Below, piece after piece: positions 40,591-48,602 of a DNA stretch of 64,000 nt. Position 1 is the stretch's first letter. Each line of letters opens with the position of its first letter. A model generated the notes under the pieces. That model was not told where the DNA came from and searched no databases. It saw nothing but the letters and a program-made list of their open reading frames with translations. The translations under genes were made by a program, and so were the position numbers. The stretch is from assembly GCF_019049255.1 (NCBI RefSeq), contig NZ_JAGMUJ010000084.1:433867-497866 (forward strand), given 5' to 3'. Origin of the DNA: Streptomyces sp. AC558_RSS880 (GTDB lineage Bacteria > Actinomycetota > Actinomycetes > Streptomycetales > Streptomycetaceae).

Positions 40591-40914
40591 TCACCAGAAG
40601 CGGGTGGTGAGCGCGGGCCGGTGGACGGCCTGGACGGCGTCGCGCAGGCACAGGGCGACGCCGATGGTGGTGCGCAGGACCGAGGGCCGTACGGTCTGGG
40701 CGGTCTCCGTGGCCAGGACCAGCAGGCAGCCCGCCGCCTGCTCCACCACGGACACCGGGAGGGTGTAGTCGCTGTCGGCGGCCGCGCGGAACGCCTTCAG
40801 CGGGATTCCGGCGCCGTCGACGGTCCGCCGGGCGGCCTGCTCCAGATGCTGTGCGGCCTGCTCGCACAGCGCGGCGGGCAGGGTGAGGGTGCGCTGGAAC
40901 GATGAACTCGTCAT
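40591..40914 (-). CDS. hypothetical protein (107 aa)
   Basis: A small Ala/Leu-rich, helix-rich protein (MTSSSFQRTLTLPAALCEQA, then HLEQAARRTVDGAGIPLKAF). It has no signal peptide or membrane helix and no known motif. It precedes the DoxX and hemerythrin genes on the same strand (72 bp before DoxX), so it may belong with those redox genes. Function unknown. Confidence 0.55.
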   Translation of the reverse strand: MTSSSFQRTLTLPAALCEQAAQHLEQAARRTVDGAGIPLKAFRAAADSDYTLPVSVVEQAAGCLLVLATETAQTVRPSVLRTTIGVALCLRDAVQAVHRPALTTRFW

Positions 40915-41069
40915 GCTCCGAGTGCTCCCCCGGCGCGGTTTCCTTCGATCGGCGGGGGCCGGGATTTCACCGTCCCGCGTGACCGGCCGACGGCGAACGC
41001 GGGCGTGCGGGGAGTTCGTATCCTGGGCACGACCGCTCGCCCGCGCACCCGTACGTGAGGAGTCCGCCC

Positions 41070-41957
41070 ATGAGCTTCCCTCCCGGTCCGGCCGCCCGGG
41101 ACGGTGACGGGCCCGGGGCCGTGGCGGCCCGGTTCACCGGGCGGGCGGTGACCGGTGTGCGTACGCTGTCCGGCTCACTCGCCGAGGCCGTCCTCGACGA
41201 CGGCCGGGTGGTGGTCGTCAAGAGCGCCGACGGGGCGGGGGCCGTGCGCGCCGAGGCGGCGGGGCTGCGCTGGCTGGCCGGGACCGGGACGGTGCGGGTA
41301 CCGGCGGTGCACGGTCACGACGCGCACCGGCTGGTCGTCGACCGGGTGGCGCAGGGGCCGCCCGGCCGGGAGGCGGCGCTGCGGTTCGGCCGGGAGCTGG
41401 CCGCGCTGCACGCCGCCGGCGCGCCGGCCTTCGGGGCGCCGCCGCCCGGCGGCCCGGTGGAGGCGTTCATCGGGCTCGCCCCGATGCGCAACGTCACCGG
41501 GGACGACTGGCCCGGCTGGTACGCCGGGCACCGGGTGCTGCCGTATCTGCGCCGGGCGGTCGACGACGGCACCGTCACCACCGGTGAGGCGGGCGTCGTC
41601 GAGCGGGTCTGTGAGCGGCTGCCGGAGCTCTCCGGGCCCGCCGAACCGCCCGCGCGGCTGCACGGCGACCTGTGGAACGGCAATGTGCTCTGGGGCGCCG
41701 ACGGACACGTCCGGCTGATCGACCCGGCCGCCCACGGCGGGCACCGGGAGACCGACCTGGCGATGCTCGCCCTCTTCGGCTGCCCCCATCTGGACGCGGT
41801 GCTGGACGGCTACCGGGAGGTGGCGCCGCTCGCCGGCGGGTGGCGGACGCGCGTCGGCGTGCACCAGCTGTTCCCGCTGCTGGTGCACGCCGTGCTGTTC
41901 GGGCGCGGTTACGCCGAGCAGGCGCTCGCGGTGGCGCGGTCGGCGGACCGTCTCTAG
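41070..41957 (+). CDS. fructosamine kinase-family protein
   Basis: A 295-residue aminoglycoside-phosphotransferase-fold kinase. VVVVKSADGAGAVRAEAAGLRWLAGTG is the nucleotide-binding lobe with its Lys and Glu. PPARLHGDLWNGNVLWGADG is the catalytic loop (HGDLWNxN), and LIDPAAHGGHRETDLAML the metal loop, both diagnostic of the fructosamine kinase group. It phosphorylates ketoamine (glycated) lysines for repair. ATG 41070 follows GTGAGGAG; GTG 41055 overlaps that site. The stop codon overlaps the convergent catalase stop by 4 bp. Confidence 0.9.
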   Translation: MSFPPGPAARDGDGPGAVAARFTGRAVTGVRTLSGSLAEAVLDDGRVVVVKSADGAGAVRAEAAGLRWLAGTGTVRVPAVHGHDAHRLVVDRVAQGPPGREAALRFGRELAALHAAGAPAFGAPPPGGPVEAFIGLAPMRNVTGDDWPGWYAGHRVLPYLRRAVDDGTVTTGEAGVVERVCERLPELSGPAEPPARLHGDLWNGNVLWGADGHVRLIDPAAHGGHRETDLAMLALFGCPHLDAVLDGYREVAPLAGGWRTRVGVHQLFPLLVHAVLFGRGYAEQALAVARSADRL

Positions 41958-43612
41958 CGGGTCACCACGTGCCGTTCGTCGGGGACGCAGTGGGTCATGG
42001 TGAGTCCCTGCACGTCGCGGGGCGGGTTGTCGCCGAGGCTGGCCAGCCGCTTGCGGTCCTCCTCGGTGAGGTCCTGGCTCGCCAGGGGCTCCAGGTGGGC
42101 GACGTCCTCCGGCATGATCCCGAGGCCCTCGCCGACCCTGCGGCCGAGGTCGTTCTCGACCAGCAGGAAGTGCCACACCATGCGCTCCTGGACCGGCCGG
42201 TCGCACTGGGAGATCAGATCGACGAAGTTCATCACCAGGTCGTCGCGCTCCCAGTCCTCCATCAGCAGGTACCGCTGGCCCGCCTGCAGGTAGTCGTTGG
42301 TGCGTTCGATGCGCGCGCGGGTGAGCCGGCCGCGGATCTCCGGGCCCTGCTCGTCGTGCGTCGGGTACTGGCCCTCGCGCAGACCGCCGGTGATCGACGG
42401 CTCGTAGTTCACGCTCGGGTTCTCGCCCGCGCTGTCCTGGCGGTACGTCATCTGCCCGTCGCGCTGGTTGGTGCGCACGTCCGCGTGCTTGGCCTGGTTG
42501 ACCGGCAGCTGGAGGTAGTTCGGGCCGACCCGGTGGCGCTGGGTGTCGCTGTAGGAGAAGGTCCGGCCGACGAGCATCTTGTCGTCGGAGAAGTCCAGTC
42601 CGTCGACGAGGACGCCGGTGCCGAAGGAGATCTGCTCGTTCTCGGCGAAGAAGTTCTCCGGCATCCGGTTCAGCACCATGCGGCCCACCGGCTTGGGCGG
42701 GAAGTCCTGCTCGGGCCAGGTCTTGGTGTCGTCCAGCGGGTCGAAGTCCAGCTCGGGGTGGTCGTGGTCGTCCATCATCTGGACGAGCAGTTCCCACTCG
42801 GGGTACTCGCCGCGCTCCACCGCCTCGTACAGGTCCTTGGTGGCGTGGCCGAGTCCGTCCGCCTGGACGTTCGCCGCGTCCTCGGCGGTCATGCTGCGCA
42901 CGCCCTGCTTGGGCATCCAGTGGTACTTGACCAGCTTGGTGTCGCCCTCGGTGTTGACCCATTTGTAGGTGTTCACGCCGAAGCCCTGCATGTGGCGGTA
43001 GTCCGCCGGGATGCCGCGCGGGCTGAACAGGTTGACCAGCATGTGCATCGACTCGGGCGTCTGCGACATGAAGTCGAAGATGCGGCGCGGCTGCTGCTCG
43101 AAGGTGACCGGGTCGGGCTTGAGGGCGTGAATGACGTCCGGGAACTTGATCGCGTCCCGGATGAAGAAGACGCCCAGGTTGTTGCCGACGAGGTCCCAGT
43201 TGCCGTCCTCGGTGTAGAACTTCACCGCGAAGCCGCGGGGGTCGCGGGCGGCCTCGGAGGAGTCGCGTCCGCCGATGACGGTGGAGAAGCGGACGGCCAG
43301 GTCGGTGCGCTTGCCCTGCTCCTGGAAGAGCTTGGCGCGGGTGTAGCGGGAGACGGGCTCGTCGCCCCACTTCCCGTACGCCTCGAAGTATCCGTACGCG
43401 GTGACGCCGCGGGCGTGCACCACGCGTTCGGGGATGCGCTCCCGGTCGAAGTGGCTGATCTTCTCCAGGAACTGGTAGTTCTCCAGCGTGGCCGGGCCGC
43501 GGGAGCCGACGGTGCGCTGGTTCTGGTTGTCGTAGACCGGATGGCCCTGCCGGTTGGTGAGTACCTTGCGGTCGTCGCCCGGAGCGGGGCCCCGGCTCGA
43601 AACGTCCGTCAT
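41954..43612 (-). CDS. monofunctional haem catalase
   Basis: A 552-residue catalase, longer than the usual clade 3 enzyme by a C-terminal extension of about 60 residues. RVVHARGVTAYGYFEAYGKW carries the catalytic His, and GNNLGVFFIRDAIKFPDVIH the distal Asn and the usual Phe. RTFSYSDTQRHRVGPNYLQL holds the proximal Tyr haem ligand. It breaks down hydrogen peroxide. ATG 43612 follows AAGGAGCC. It is preceded on the same strand by a 78-residue gene with a terminator between them, so it is not clearly cotranscribed. Its last four bases are shared with the convergent kinase gene. Confidence 0.95.
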   Translation of the reverse strand: MTDVSSRGPAPGDDRKVLTNRQGHPVYDNQNQRTVGSRGPATLENYQFLEKISHFDRERIPERVVHARGVTAYGYFEAYGKWGDEPVSRYTRAKLFQEQGKRTDLAVRFSTVIGGRDSSEAARDPRGFAVKFYTEDGNWDLVGNNLGVFFIRDAIKFPDVIHALKPDPVTFEQQPRRIFDFMSQTPESMHMLVNLFSPRGIPADYRHMQGFGVNTYKWVNTEGDTKLVKYHWMPKQGVRSMTAEDAANVQADGLGHATKDLYEAVERGEYPEWELLVQMMDDHDHPELDFDPLDDTKTWPEQDFPPKPVGRMVLNRMPENFFAENEQISFGTGVLVDGLDFSDDKMLVGRTFSYSDTQRHRVGPNYLQLPVNQAKHADVRTNQRDGQMTYRQDSAGENPSVNYEPSITGGLREGQYPTHDEQGPEIRGRLTRARIERTNDYLQAGQRYLLMEDWERDDLVMNFVDLISQCDRPVQERMVWHFLLVENDLGRRVGEGLGIMPEDVAHLEPLASQDLTEEDRKRLASLGDNPPRDVQGLTMTHCVPDERHVVTR

Positions 43613-43750
43613 GATCGTGGGCTCCTTGAGCTGCTCGACCCCCCGCGGTGGCGCGTACGAGGGTCATGCTGCCGCGCATCACCGCGGTCGGCGACTCGGG
43701 GAGCCGCCGGTTGCGTCAGGCCGTGCGCGGGAGGCGGCCCGCGACGGCAC

Positions 43751-43788
43751 GGGCCCGGCCGCCGCGGTCGTGCGCGGCGGCCGGGCCC
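43751..43788 (-). terminator. terminator of the 78-residue gene
   Basis: GGGCCCGGCCGCCGC (43751-43765) pairs perfectly with 43774-43788 over an 8-nt loop, 16 bp beyond the stop codon of the 78-residue gene. Confidence 0.72.
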
Positions 43789-43804
43789 TCGCGAAGCGGC
43801 GTGC

Positions 43805-44041
43805 TCAGCCGCCGTTCAGGCGGGCGCGCAGCAGCCCCTTGCCGAGTTCCGCGCCCTTGCGGCTGTCCGCCTGGGCCTTGCGGAACAGATCGGCGACCTC
43901 GGTGTCCTTGGCGCGCTCGGCGTCCTGGATGTAGCTCTCCAGGCGCAGTGCGTTGCTCAGGCACGCCTCGACGTACCAGATCAGGTTGTAGTCCTTGTCC
44001 TGCGTGCCGGTGACGCCGCCGGTCTCCGTCTCGCTGGTCAT
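43805..44041 (-). CDS. small helical hypothetical protein (78 aa)
   Basis: ATG 44041 follows GAGGAGG. The product has an acidic, Thr/Gly-rich start, then a long amphipathic region: NLIWYVEACLSNALRLESYI, then QDAERAKDTEVADLFRKAQA, then DSRKGAELGKGLLRARLNG. This looks like a two-helix ferritin-like or four-helix-bundle half, common beside stress genes of streptomycetes, but no metal ligands are evident. It is expressed from a sigma-B-like promoter (44128-44152). It lies next to catalase, suggesting an oxidative or osmotic stress role. Function unknown. Confidence 0.65.
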   Translation of the reverse strand: MTSETETGGVTGTQDKDYNLIWYVEACLSNALRLESYIQDAERAKDTEVADLFRKAQADSRKGAELGKGLLRARLNGG

Positions 44042-44127
44042 CCGGGCCTCCTCGTCGCGGTGCTCGTTACGGGCCCGCCCGCTCCGGCGCACGGTGCCGG
44101 GGCGCGGGCCTCCACAGCGGCGGTCGG

Positions 44128-44152
44128 GTACCCGTCCCCGCCGAAGGCACAC
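44128..44152 (-). promoter_or_regulatory. sigma-B-type promoter of the 78-residue gene
   Basis: On the minus strand GTGT (44152-44149), a 15-bp spacer and GGGTAC (44133-44128) fit GNNT-N14-16-GGGTAY, with the same spacing as the promoter at 18964-18988. The start of transcription would be near 44120, about 80 nt before ATG 44041. Confidence 0.45.
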
Positions 44153-44312
44153 GGCGACAAAAAGGGCCGGGGCGCGACCGGTCCCCCGTTCCGGTCGTGC
44201 CCCCGCCGTGTGCCGAAACTATGCGCTGCGGAGCGGTGCTGTGTAGCGCACCGATGCCCGCTGTGGCCGCCGGAGGGCTCATCCGTGCACAACTGAGTCC
44301 GAAAGGCCCGGT

Positions 44313-45824
44313 TCACCCGTCCGTGAGCACCGGCTGTTCCAGGTCACCCACCGCCAGATGGGCCAGCACGACCTCGTACAGGTCGGCCCCGGTGGCCAGC
44401 AACTGGCGTTCCAGGACCGGTTCGGCGCTGCGCACGTGCTCACGCACGGTCTGGGCGTGCACGCCCAGGCTCTGCGCGGCCCGCTCGGCGTTGCCCCCGG
44501 CGGCGATCCAGGTGCACAGGGTGCGGCGCACGTTCCGGGTGTCCCCCTCCAGCCTCCCCAGCAGCTCCCGCGCCCAGCCGCCGAGGGCGGGGCCGGCCAG
44601 CAGGCCGGCGAGGCCCGGGGAGGGCGCCGCGGGGTCGCCGCCCGCCTGCCCGTCCAGGAGGTTGATCTGGGTGTGGAGCGCCAGGTGCACCACGGCGCGG
44701 ACGGTGACGTCGTCGAAGTCCACGCCGAGCATGGTCTCGACGCGCTCCATGCGGGCCCGCACGGTGTTGCGGCTGACGCCGAGGATCTTGGCGGTGTTGA
44801 CGGCGGTGAACTCCAGGCCGAGGCGGGTGGTGGCGAGGAGTTCGGCGCGGGTGTGGTGCGGCAGCGCGTCGAGCGGGCGCAGCACCCGGGCCGCCCAGCC
44901 GCGCAGCGCGGCGGGGTCCATCAGCCGCTCCGGGTGGGTGCGTTCGGCGTACACGGCCGTCTTGTCGGCGCGGAAGCGCGCCACCGCCAGGGCGCTGACG
45001 GCCTGCCCGTACGCGGTGGCGGTACGGGCGAGGCTCTGCCACACGCTGCCGCCGAGGAAGGTGTCCGGGTGCCGTGCGACCAGCGACCGCAGCTCGCCGG
45101 CGGTGGCCTCGCGGGGGCTGACGACGATCACGTGCCCGTCCATCGCCGGGCAGCGCACGACCAGCGCCTCCTCCCGCGTGGTGTCCAGGCACTCCGCGGC
45201 GAGCCGGTCGCGCAGGGCGGGCGCGGACTCGACGACGTAGACGCAGGCCGTGTCGGCGTCGAGCAGGCCGGGCCAGAGTCCGGCGGCGACCCGGCGGGCG
45301 GCGACGGTGTCCTCGACCATGAGCAGCTGCAGGATCGCGAGGCGCAGATCGGCGGTGGCCCGCCGCAGCCGGTGTCCGGCGGCGGTGGTCTCGTGGGCGG
45401 TCAGCAGGAGTTCGATCACCTGGGCGGTGTGCGTGACGACGTCGGAGGCGTGCCGGTCGAAGGGGGCCTCGCGGGAGACGGCCAGCACGCAGGTCCCCGA
45501 GGGGTGTCCGATCTTCACCAGGCGCACATGGCGCCCCTCCCCCTCCCAGGCGGCGGAGGCGATCCGGCCGGAGCCGATGCCGGCGACGAGGGAGTCGTCC
45601 AGCGGCAGCCGGGCCCCGGCGAGCAGTGTGCCGGCGGCGTCCTGGAGGGACACCTCCGCGTGCGCGGTGGCGGCCAGCCAGTCGACGACCCGGCCGACGT
45701 CACGCCCGGCCGGACGCAGATGCTCGAGCAGTTCCCGCGCCCACACCGGATGCTCCCCGGCCGCCGCCGGCGTCCGCCGGATTCCGTCCCTACGGCCTGC
45801 CACCTCGGCCTTCCCCTCATTCAC
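44313..45824 (-). CDS. PucR-type transcriptional regulator with two C-terminal HTH segments
   Basis: A 503-residue regulator. The N-terminal two thirds resemble GAF/PucR sensory domains (LRRATADLRLAILQLLMVED, GHVIVVSPREATAGELRSL). Two helix-turn-helix units follow: FTAVNTAKILGVSRNTVRAR near 365-385 and GNAERAAQSLGVHAQTVREH near 455-475. The usual PucR family has one. The partner gene or target is not evident: it is divergent from the YrdC-domain gene (124 bp) and separated from the 78-residue gene by 271 bp with no other gene. The ligand is unknown. Confidence 0.82.
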   Translation of the reverse strand: MNEGKAEVAGRRDGIRRTPAAAGEHPVWARELLEHLRPAGRDVGRVVDWLAATAHAEVSLQDAAGTLLAGARLPLDDSLVAGIGSGRIASAAWEGEGRHVRLVKIGHPSGTCVLAVSREAPFDRHASDVVTHTAQVIELLLTAHETTAAGHRLRRATADLRLAILQLLMVEDTVAARRVAAGLWPGLLDADTACVYVVESAPALRDRLAAECLDTTREEALVVRCPAMDGHVIVVSPREATAGELRSLVARHPDTFLGGSVWQSLARTATAYGQAVSALAVARFRADKTAVYAERTHPERLMDPAALRGWAARVLRPLDALPHHTRAELLATTRLGLEFTAVNTAKILGVSRNTVRARMERVETMLGVDFDDVTVRAVVHLALHTQINLLDGQAGGDPAAPSPGLAGLLAGPALGGWARELLGRLEGDTRNVRRTLCTWIAAGGNAERAAQSLGVHAQTVREHVRSAEPVLERQLLATGADLYEVVLAHLAVGDLEQPVLTDG

Positions 45825-45936
45825 CCGTCTTCGCCCAGGTCAGGGACGTTACCTCACCCGTGCGCGCGGCTCATCCCGGCGCGTCGGCGCACCGTGCCTC
45901 CGGGACGGCGTGCGCGGTCCTCGCGTGCGGGCGGCA

Positions 45937-45942
45937 TAAGCT
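45937..45942 (+). promoter_or_regulatory. -10 hexamer giving a leaderless mRNA
   Basis: TAAGCT lies 6 nt before ATG 45949, and no Shine-Dalgarno sequence is present, so transcription should start at or within a base or two of the ATG. Confidence 0.45.
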
Positions 45943-45948
45943 CGGTGA

Positions 45949-46569
45949 ATGGCGAAGTACTTCGACGTGCACCCCGACAACCCCCAGCCGCGCACCATCG
46001 CGCAGGTCGCCGAGAGCATCCGCTCCGACGCCCTGGTCGCGTACCCCACGGACTCCTGCTACGCACTCGGCTGCCGTCTGGGCAGCCGGGCCGGCATCGA
46101 CCGGATCCGCACGATCCGCAAGCTGGACGACCGGCACCACTTCACCCTGATGTGCCGGGACTTCGCGCAGCTCGGCCAGTTCGTACGGATCGACAACGAC
46201 GTGTTCCGCGCGGTGAAGGCGTCGACCCCGGGCAGCTACACGTTCATCCTGCCCGCGACGAAGGAGGTGCCGCGGATGCTGCTGCACCCCAAGAAGAAGA
46301 CGGTCGGCGTGCGCATCCCGGACCACGTCGTCACCCAGGCCCTGCTGGCCGAACTCGGTGAGCCCCTGCTGTCCAGCACCCTGCTGCTGCCCGGCGAGGA
46401 CGAGCCGATGACCCAGGGCTGGGAGATCAAGGACCTGCTCGACCACCAGGTGGACGCGGTGCTCGACTCCGGCGACTGCGGCACCGAGCCGACCACGGTG
46501 ATCGACTTCTCGGGCGGCGAGGCGGAGATCGTACGACGAGGCGCGGGCGACGTCTCGCGGTTCGAGTGA
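45949..46569 (+). CDS. YrdC/Sua5-domain protein (YciO-like)
   Basis: A 206-residue single YrdC domain. DALVAYPTDSCYALGCRLGS and IRKLDDRHHFTLMCRDFAQL form the nucleotide and threonine pocket, and STPGSYTFILPATKEVPRML with VGVRIPDH completes the fold. The ATP-binding KxR/SxN pattern is the YciO-like variant, so it may be a paralogue of the essential threonylcarbamoyl-AMP synthase rather than the tRNA-modifying enzyme itself. It appears to be translated from a leaderless transcript. Its 3' end lies in a tandem repeat. Confidence 0.82.
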   Translation: MAKYFDVHPDNPQPRTIAQVAESIRSDALVAYPTDSCYALGCRLGSRAGIDRIRTIRKLDDRHHFTLMCRDFAQLGQFVRIDNDVFRAVKASTPGSYTFILPATKEVPRMLLHPKKKTVGVRIPDHVVTQALLAELGEPLLSSTLLLPGEDEPMTQGWEIKDLLDHQVDAVLDSGDCGTEPTTVIDFSGGEAEIVRRGAGDVSRFE

Positions 46570-46590
46570 GTTCGAGCGAGTTCGAGTGAG
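46561..46590. repeat. three 10-bp tandem repeats at the YrdC-gene stop codon
   Basis: TTCGAGTGAG, TTCGAGCGAG, TTCGAGTGAG in a row; the stop TGA (46567-46569) is inside the first copy. Each copy is one helical turn. Confidence 0.85.
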
Positions 46591-46651
46591 GGTGGCGGGC
46601 GGACCGGCCACCCGGTCCTGGTGCCGAGGTCCTCATGCCGGCGCGGGACCG

Positions 46652-47617
46652 CTACCAGCGGCCCGGCGCGGTACCGGTGACCGGCCGCGAGGGCCGTCCG
46701 TCCACGCCGACCGGGACGTCACCGGCGAGCATCACCCGGTGCATGATCCGCGGATGGTCGAGGTGGGCCGTGTCGCCCGGGGCCAGATGGATGGTGGCCC
46801 GGTTGTCCCAGAACGCCACGCTGCCCGGCTCCCAGCGGAACCGCACGGTGTACTCGGGCCGGGTCGCCTGCTCCAGCAGCATCTCCAGGACGGCCGCGCT
46901 CTCGGGGCGGGACAGACCGGTGATCTGCTCGACGTAGTAGCCGTTGACGAACAGCAACCGCTCCCCGGTCTCCGGGTGGACGCGCACCAGGGGGTGCTCC
47001 GAGGCGGTCTGACGGTCCAGCAGGTGGCGCAGGTAGGCGTCGTCGCCGGGGCGGGGCTGGTAGCCGACCCCCAGCCGGTGCTCGGCGCGCAGCCGGTCGG
47101 CGAACTCCCGCACCGGGGCGGAGAGTCCGGCGTACGCCGCGGCCAGGTTCGACCAGGTGGTGTCGCCGCCGTAGGGCGGGACGGTCTCGGCGCGCAGGAT
47201 CGTCGCGGCCGGCGGGTCGACGCGGGCGCCGTGGTCGCAGTGCCAGCCGCGCAGCAGGGTGTGACGGCGGCGCCGCAGCCACTCGTCGTGCTCCATGCCG
47301 AAGCGTCCGCCGAGCTCCAGCCGGTCGGCGGTGGTCTCGATCTCGGGGAAGTCCGCCGGCGAGGCCCTGCCGCGCCGGGGCAGCACGACCGGTTCGCCGA
47401 ACCGGCGGGCCAGCGCCACGTGTCCGGCGTGGTCGAGGCGCTGTCCGCGGAAGAACACCACCTTCCAGCGGAGCACCGCCGCCCTGATGGCGGCGGTCAC
47501 GGCGTCGTCGAGATCGCCGGCGAGGTCGACGCCGGTGATCTCGGCCCCGATGTGCCCGGCCGCCGGACGCACCTCCACCGCCGTGCCCTCCCCCGTGCCG
47601 TCCCTGCGCGTCGTCAT
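46652..47617 (-). CDS. TauD/TfdA-family 2-oxoglutarate Fe(II) dioxygenase
   Basis: A 321-residue enzyme. VEVRPAAGHIGAEITGVDLA is the TauD N-terminus, and RWKVVFFRGQRLDHAGHVALARRFG the substrate helix. WHCDHGARVDPPAATILRAE contains the HxD iron pair and PRIMHRVMLAG the distal His and Arg. Members hydroxylate taurine, alkyl sulfates or amino-acid derivatives; the substrate here is unknown. ATG 47617 is preferred; an ATG at 47674 with GAGGGGG upstream would add 19 residues and nearly meet the divergent aldo/keto reductase gene. Confidence 0.88.
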   Translation of the reverse strand: MTTRRDGTGEGTAVEVRPAAGHIGAEITGVDLAGDLDDAVTAAIRAAVLRWKVVFFRGQRLDHAGHVALARRFGEPVVLPRRGRASPADFPEIETTADRLELGGRFGMEHDEWLRRRRHTLLRGWHCDHGARVDPPAATILRAETVPPYGGDTTWSNLAAAYAGLSAPVREFADRLRAEHRLGVGYQPRPGDDAYLRHLLDRQTASEHPLVRVHPETGERLLFVNGYYVEQITGLSRPESAAVLEMLLEQATRPEYTVRFRWEPGSVAFWDNRATIHLAPGDTAHLDHPRIMHRVMLAGDVPVGVDGRPSRPVTGTAPGRW

Positions 47618-47730
47618 GCGTCCCCCATTCCGTCGGTCGTCACCACCGGTCTCCCTACCCGTCCGGTTGATCATTGACCCCCTCGTCCCCGACGCTGGGA
47701 GGACGACACTGTCAACGGGAAGGCACCCTG

Positions 47731-48561
47731 GTGAGCAGCATCCCGAGTCACACCCTCAACGACGGCACCACGATCCCCGCCCTGGGCCTGGGCACCTGGC
47801 CGATGGACGACGCCGAGGCGGAGCGGGCGGTGGCCGAGGCCCTGCAGATGGGCTACCGCCTCGTCGACACGGCGGCCAACTACCGCAACGAGACCGGTGT
47901 CGGGCGTGCCGTGGCCCGGGCCGGCGTCCCGCGCGAGGAGATCGTCGTGACGACGAAGCTCCCGGGCCGGCACCACGGCTACGAGGAGACCCTCGCCTCC
48001 TTCGAGGAGTCCCGCGCCCGGCTCGGCCTGGAGTACGTCGACCTCTACCTGATCCACTGGCCGCTCCCCCGCGTCGACAGGTACGTCGACTCCTGGAAGG
48101 CCATGATCAGGCTGCGGGAGGACGGCCTGGTCCGGTCGATCGGCGTCTCCAACTTCACGCCCGCCCACATCGAGCGGCTGGAGAAGGAGACCGGGGTGCT
48201 GCCCTCGGTCAACCAGATCGAGCTGCATCCCTTCTTCCCGCAGGAGGAACTGCGCGCGTACCACGCCGACAAGGGCGTGCTGGTCGAGAGCTGGAGCCCG
48301 CTCGGCCGCGGCTCGACGCTCCTGGACGACCTGGCCGTGGCCGCCGTCGCCGAGGCGCACGGGGTCACCCCGGCCCAGGCGGTGCTGCGCTGGCACGTCC
48401 AGCTGGGCGTGCTCCCCGTCCCCAAGTCGTCCGATCCGGGGCGGCAGCGCGCGAACCTCGACGTCTTCGGCTTCGAACTGGACGCCGCCCAGATGCGGAC
48501 GATCGCCGACCGCGCCCACCGGCGGATCGGCGGGGACCCGGAGGTGCACGAGGAGTTCTGA
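47731..48561 (+). CDS. aldo/keto reductase
   Basis: A 276-residue TIM-barrel NADPH oxidoreductase. The catalytic tetrad is visible: Asp in LVDTAANYRNE, Tyr in the same segment, Lys in VVTTKLPGRHH and His in LYLIHWPLP. SIGVSNFTPAHIERLEKETG and VLPVPKSSDPGRQRANLDVF form the cofactor side. It is close to the 2,5-diketo-gluconate-reductase-like group; the substrate is open. GTG 47731 has GGAAGG 8 nt upstream. It is divergent from the dioxygenase gene. Confidence 0.92.
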   Translation: MSSIPSHTLNDGTTIPALGLGTWPMDDAEAERAVAEALQMGYRLVDTAANYRNETGVGRAVARAGVPREEIVVTTKLPGRHHGYEETLASFEESRARLGLEYVDLYLIHWPLPRVDRYVDSWKAMIRLREDGLVRSIGVSNFTPAHIERLEKETGVLPSVNQIELHPFFPQEELRAYHADKGVLVESWSPLGRGSTLLDDLAVAAVAEAHGVTPAQAVLRWHVQLGVLPVPKSSDPGRQRANLDVFGFELDAAQMRTIADRAHRRIGGDPEVHEEF

Positions 48562-48602
48562 CCCGGTGCCGGGGCCGGGCCCGACGGGGACCGGGCGGCG
48601 GA

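Noticed and set aside
44108..44131. Plus-strand sigma-B-like promoter
   Set aside because: GCCT-N14-GGGTAC fits the loose consensus but points to no plus-strand gene within 1.8 kb; the GGGTACCC palindrome makes a chance hit likely.
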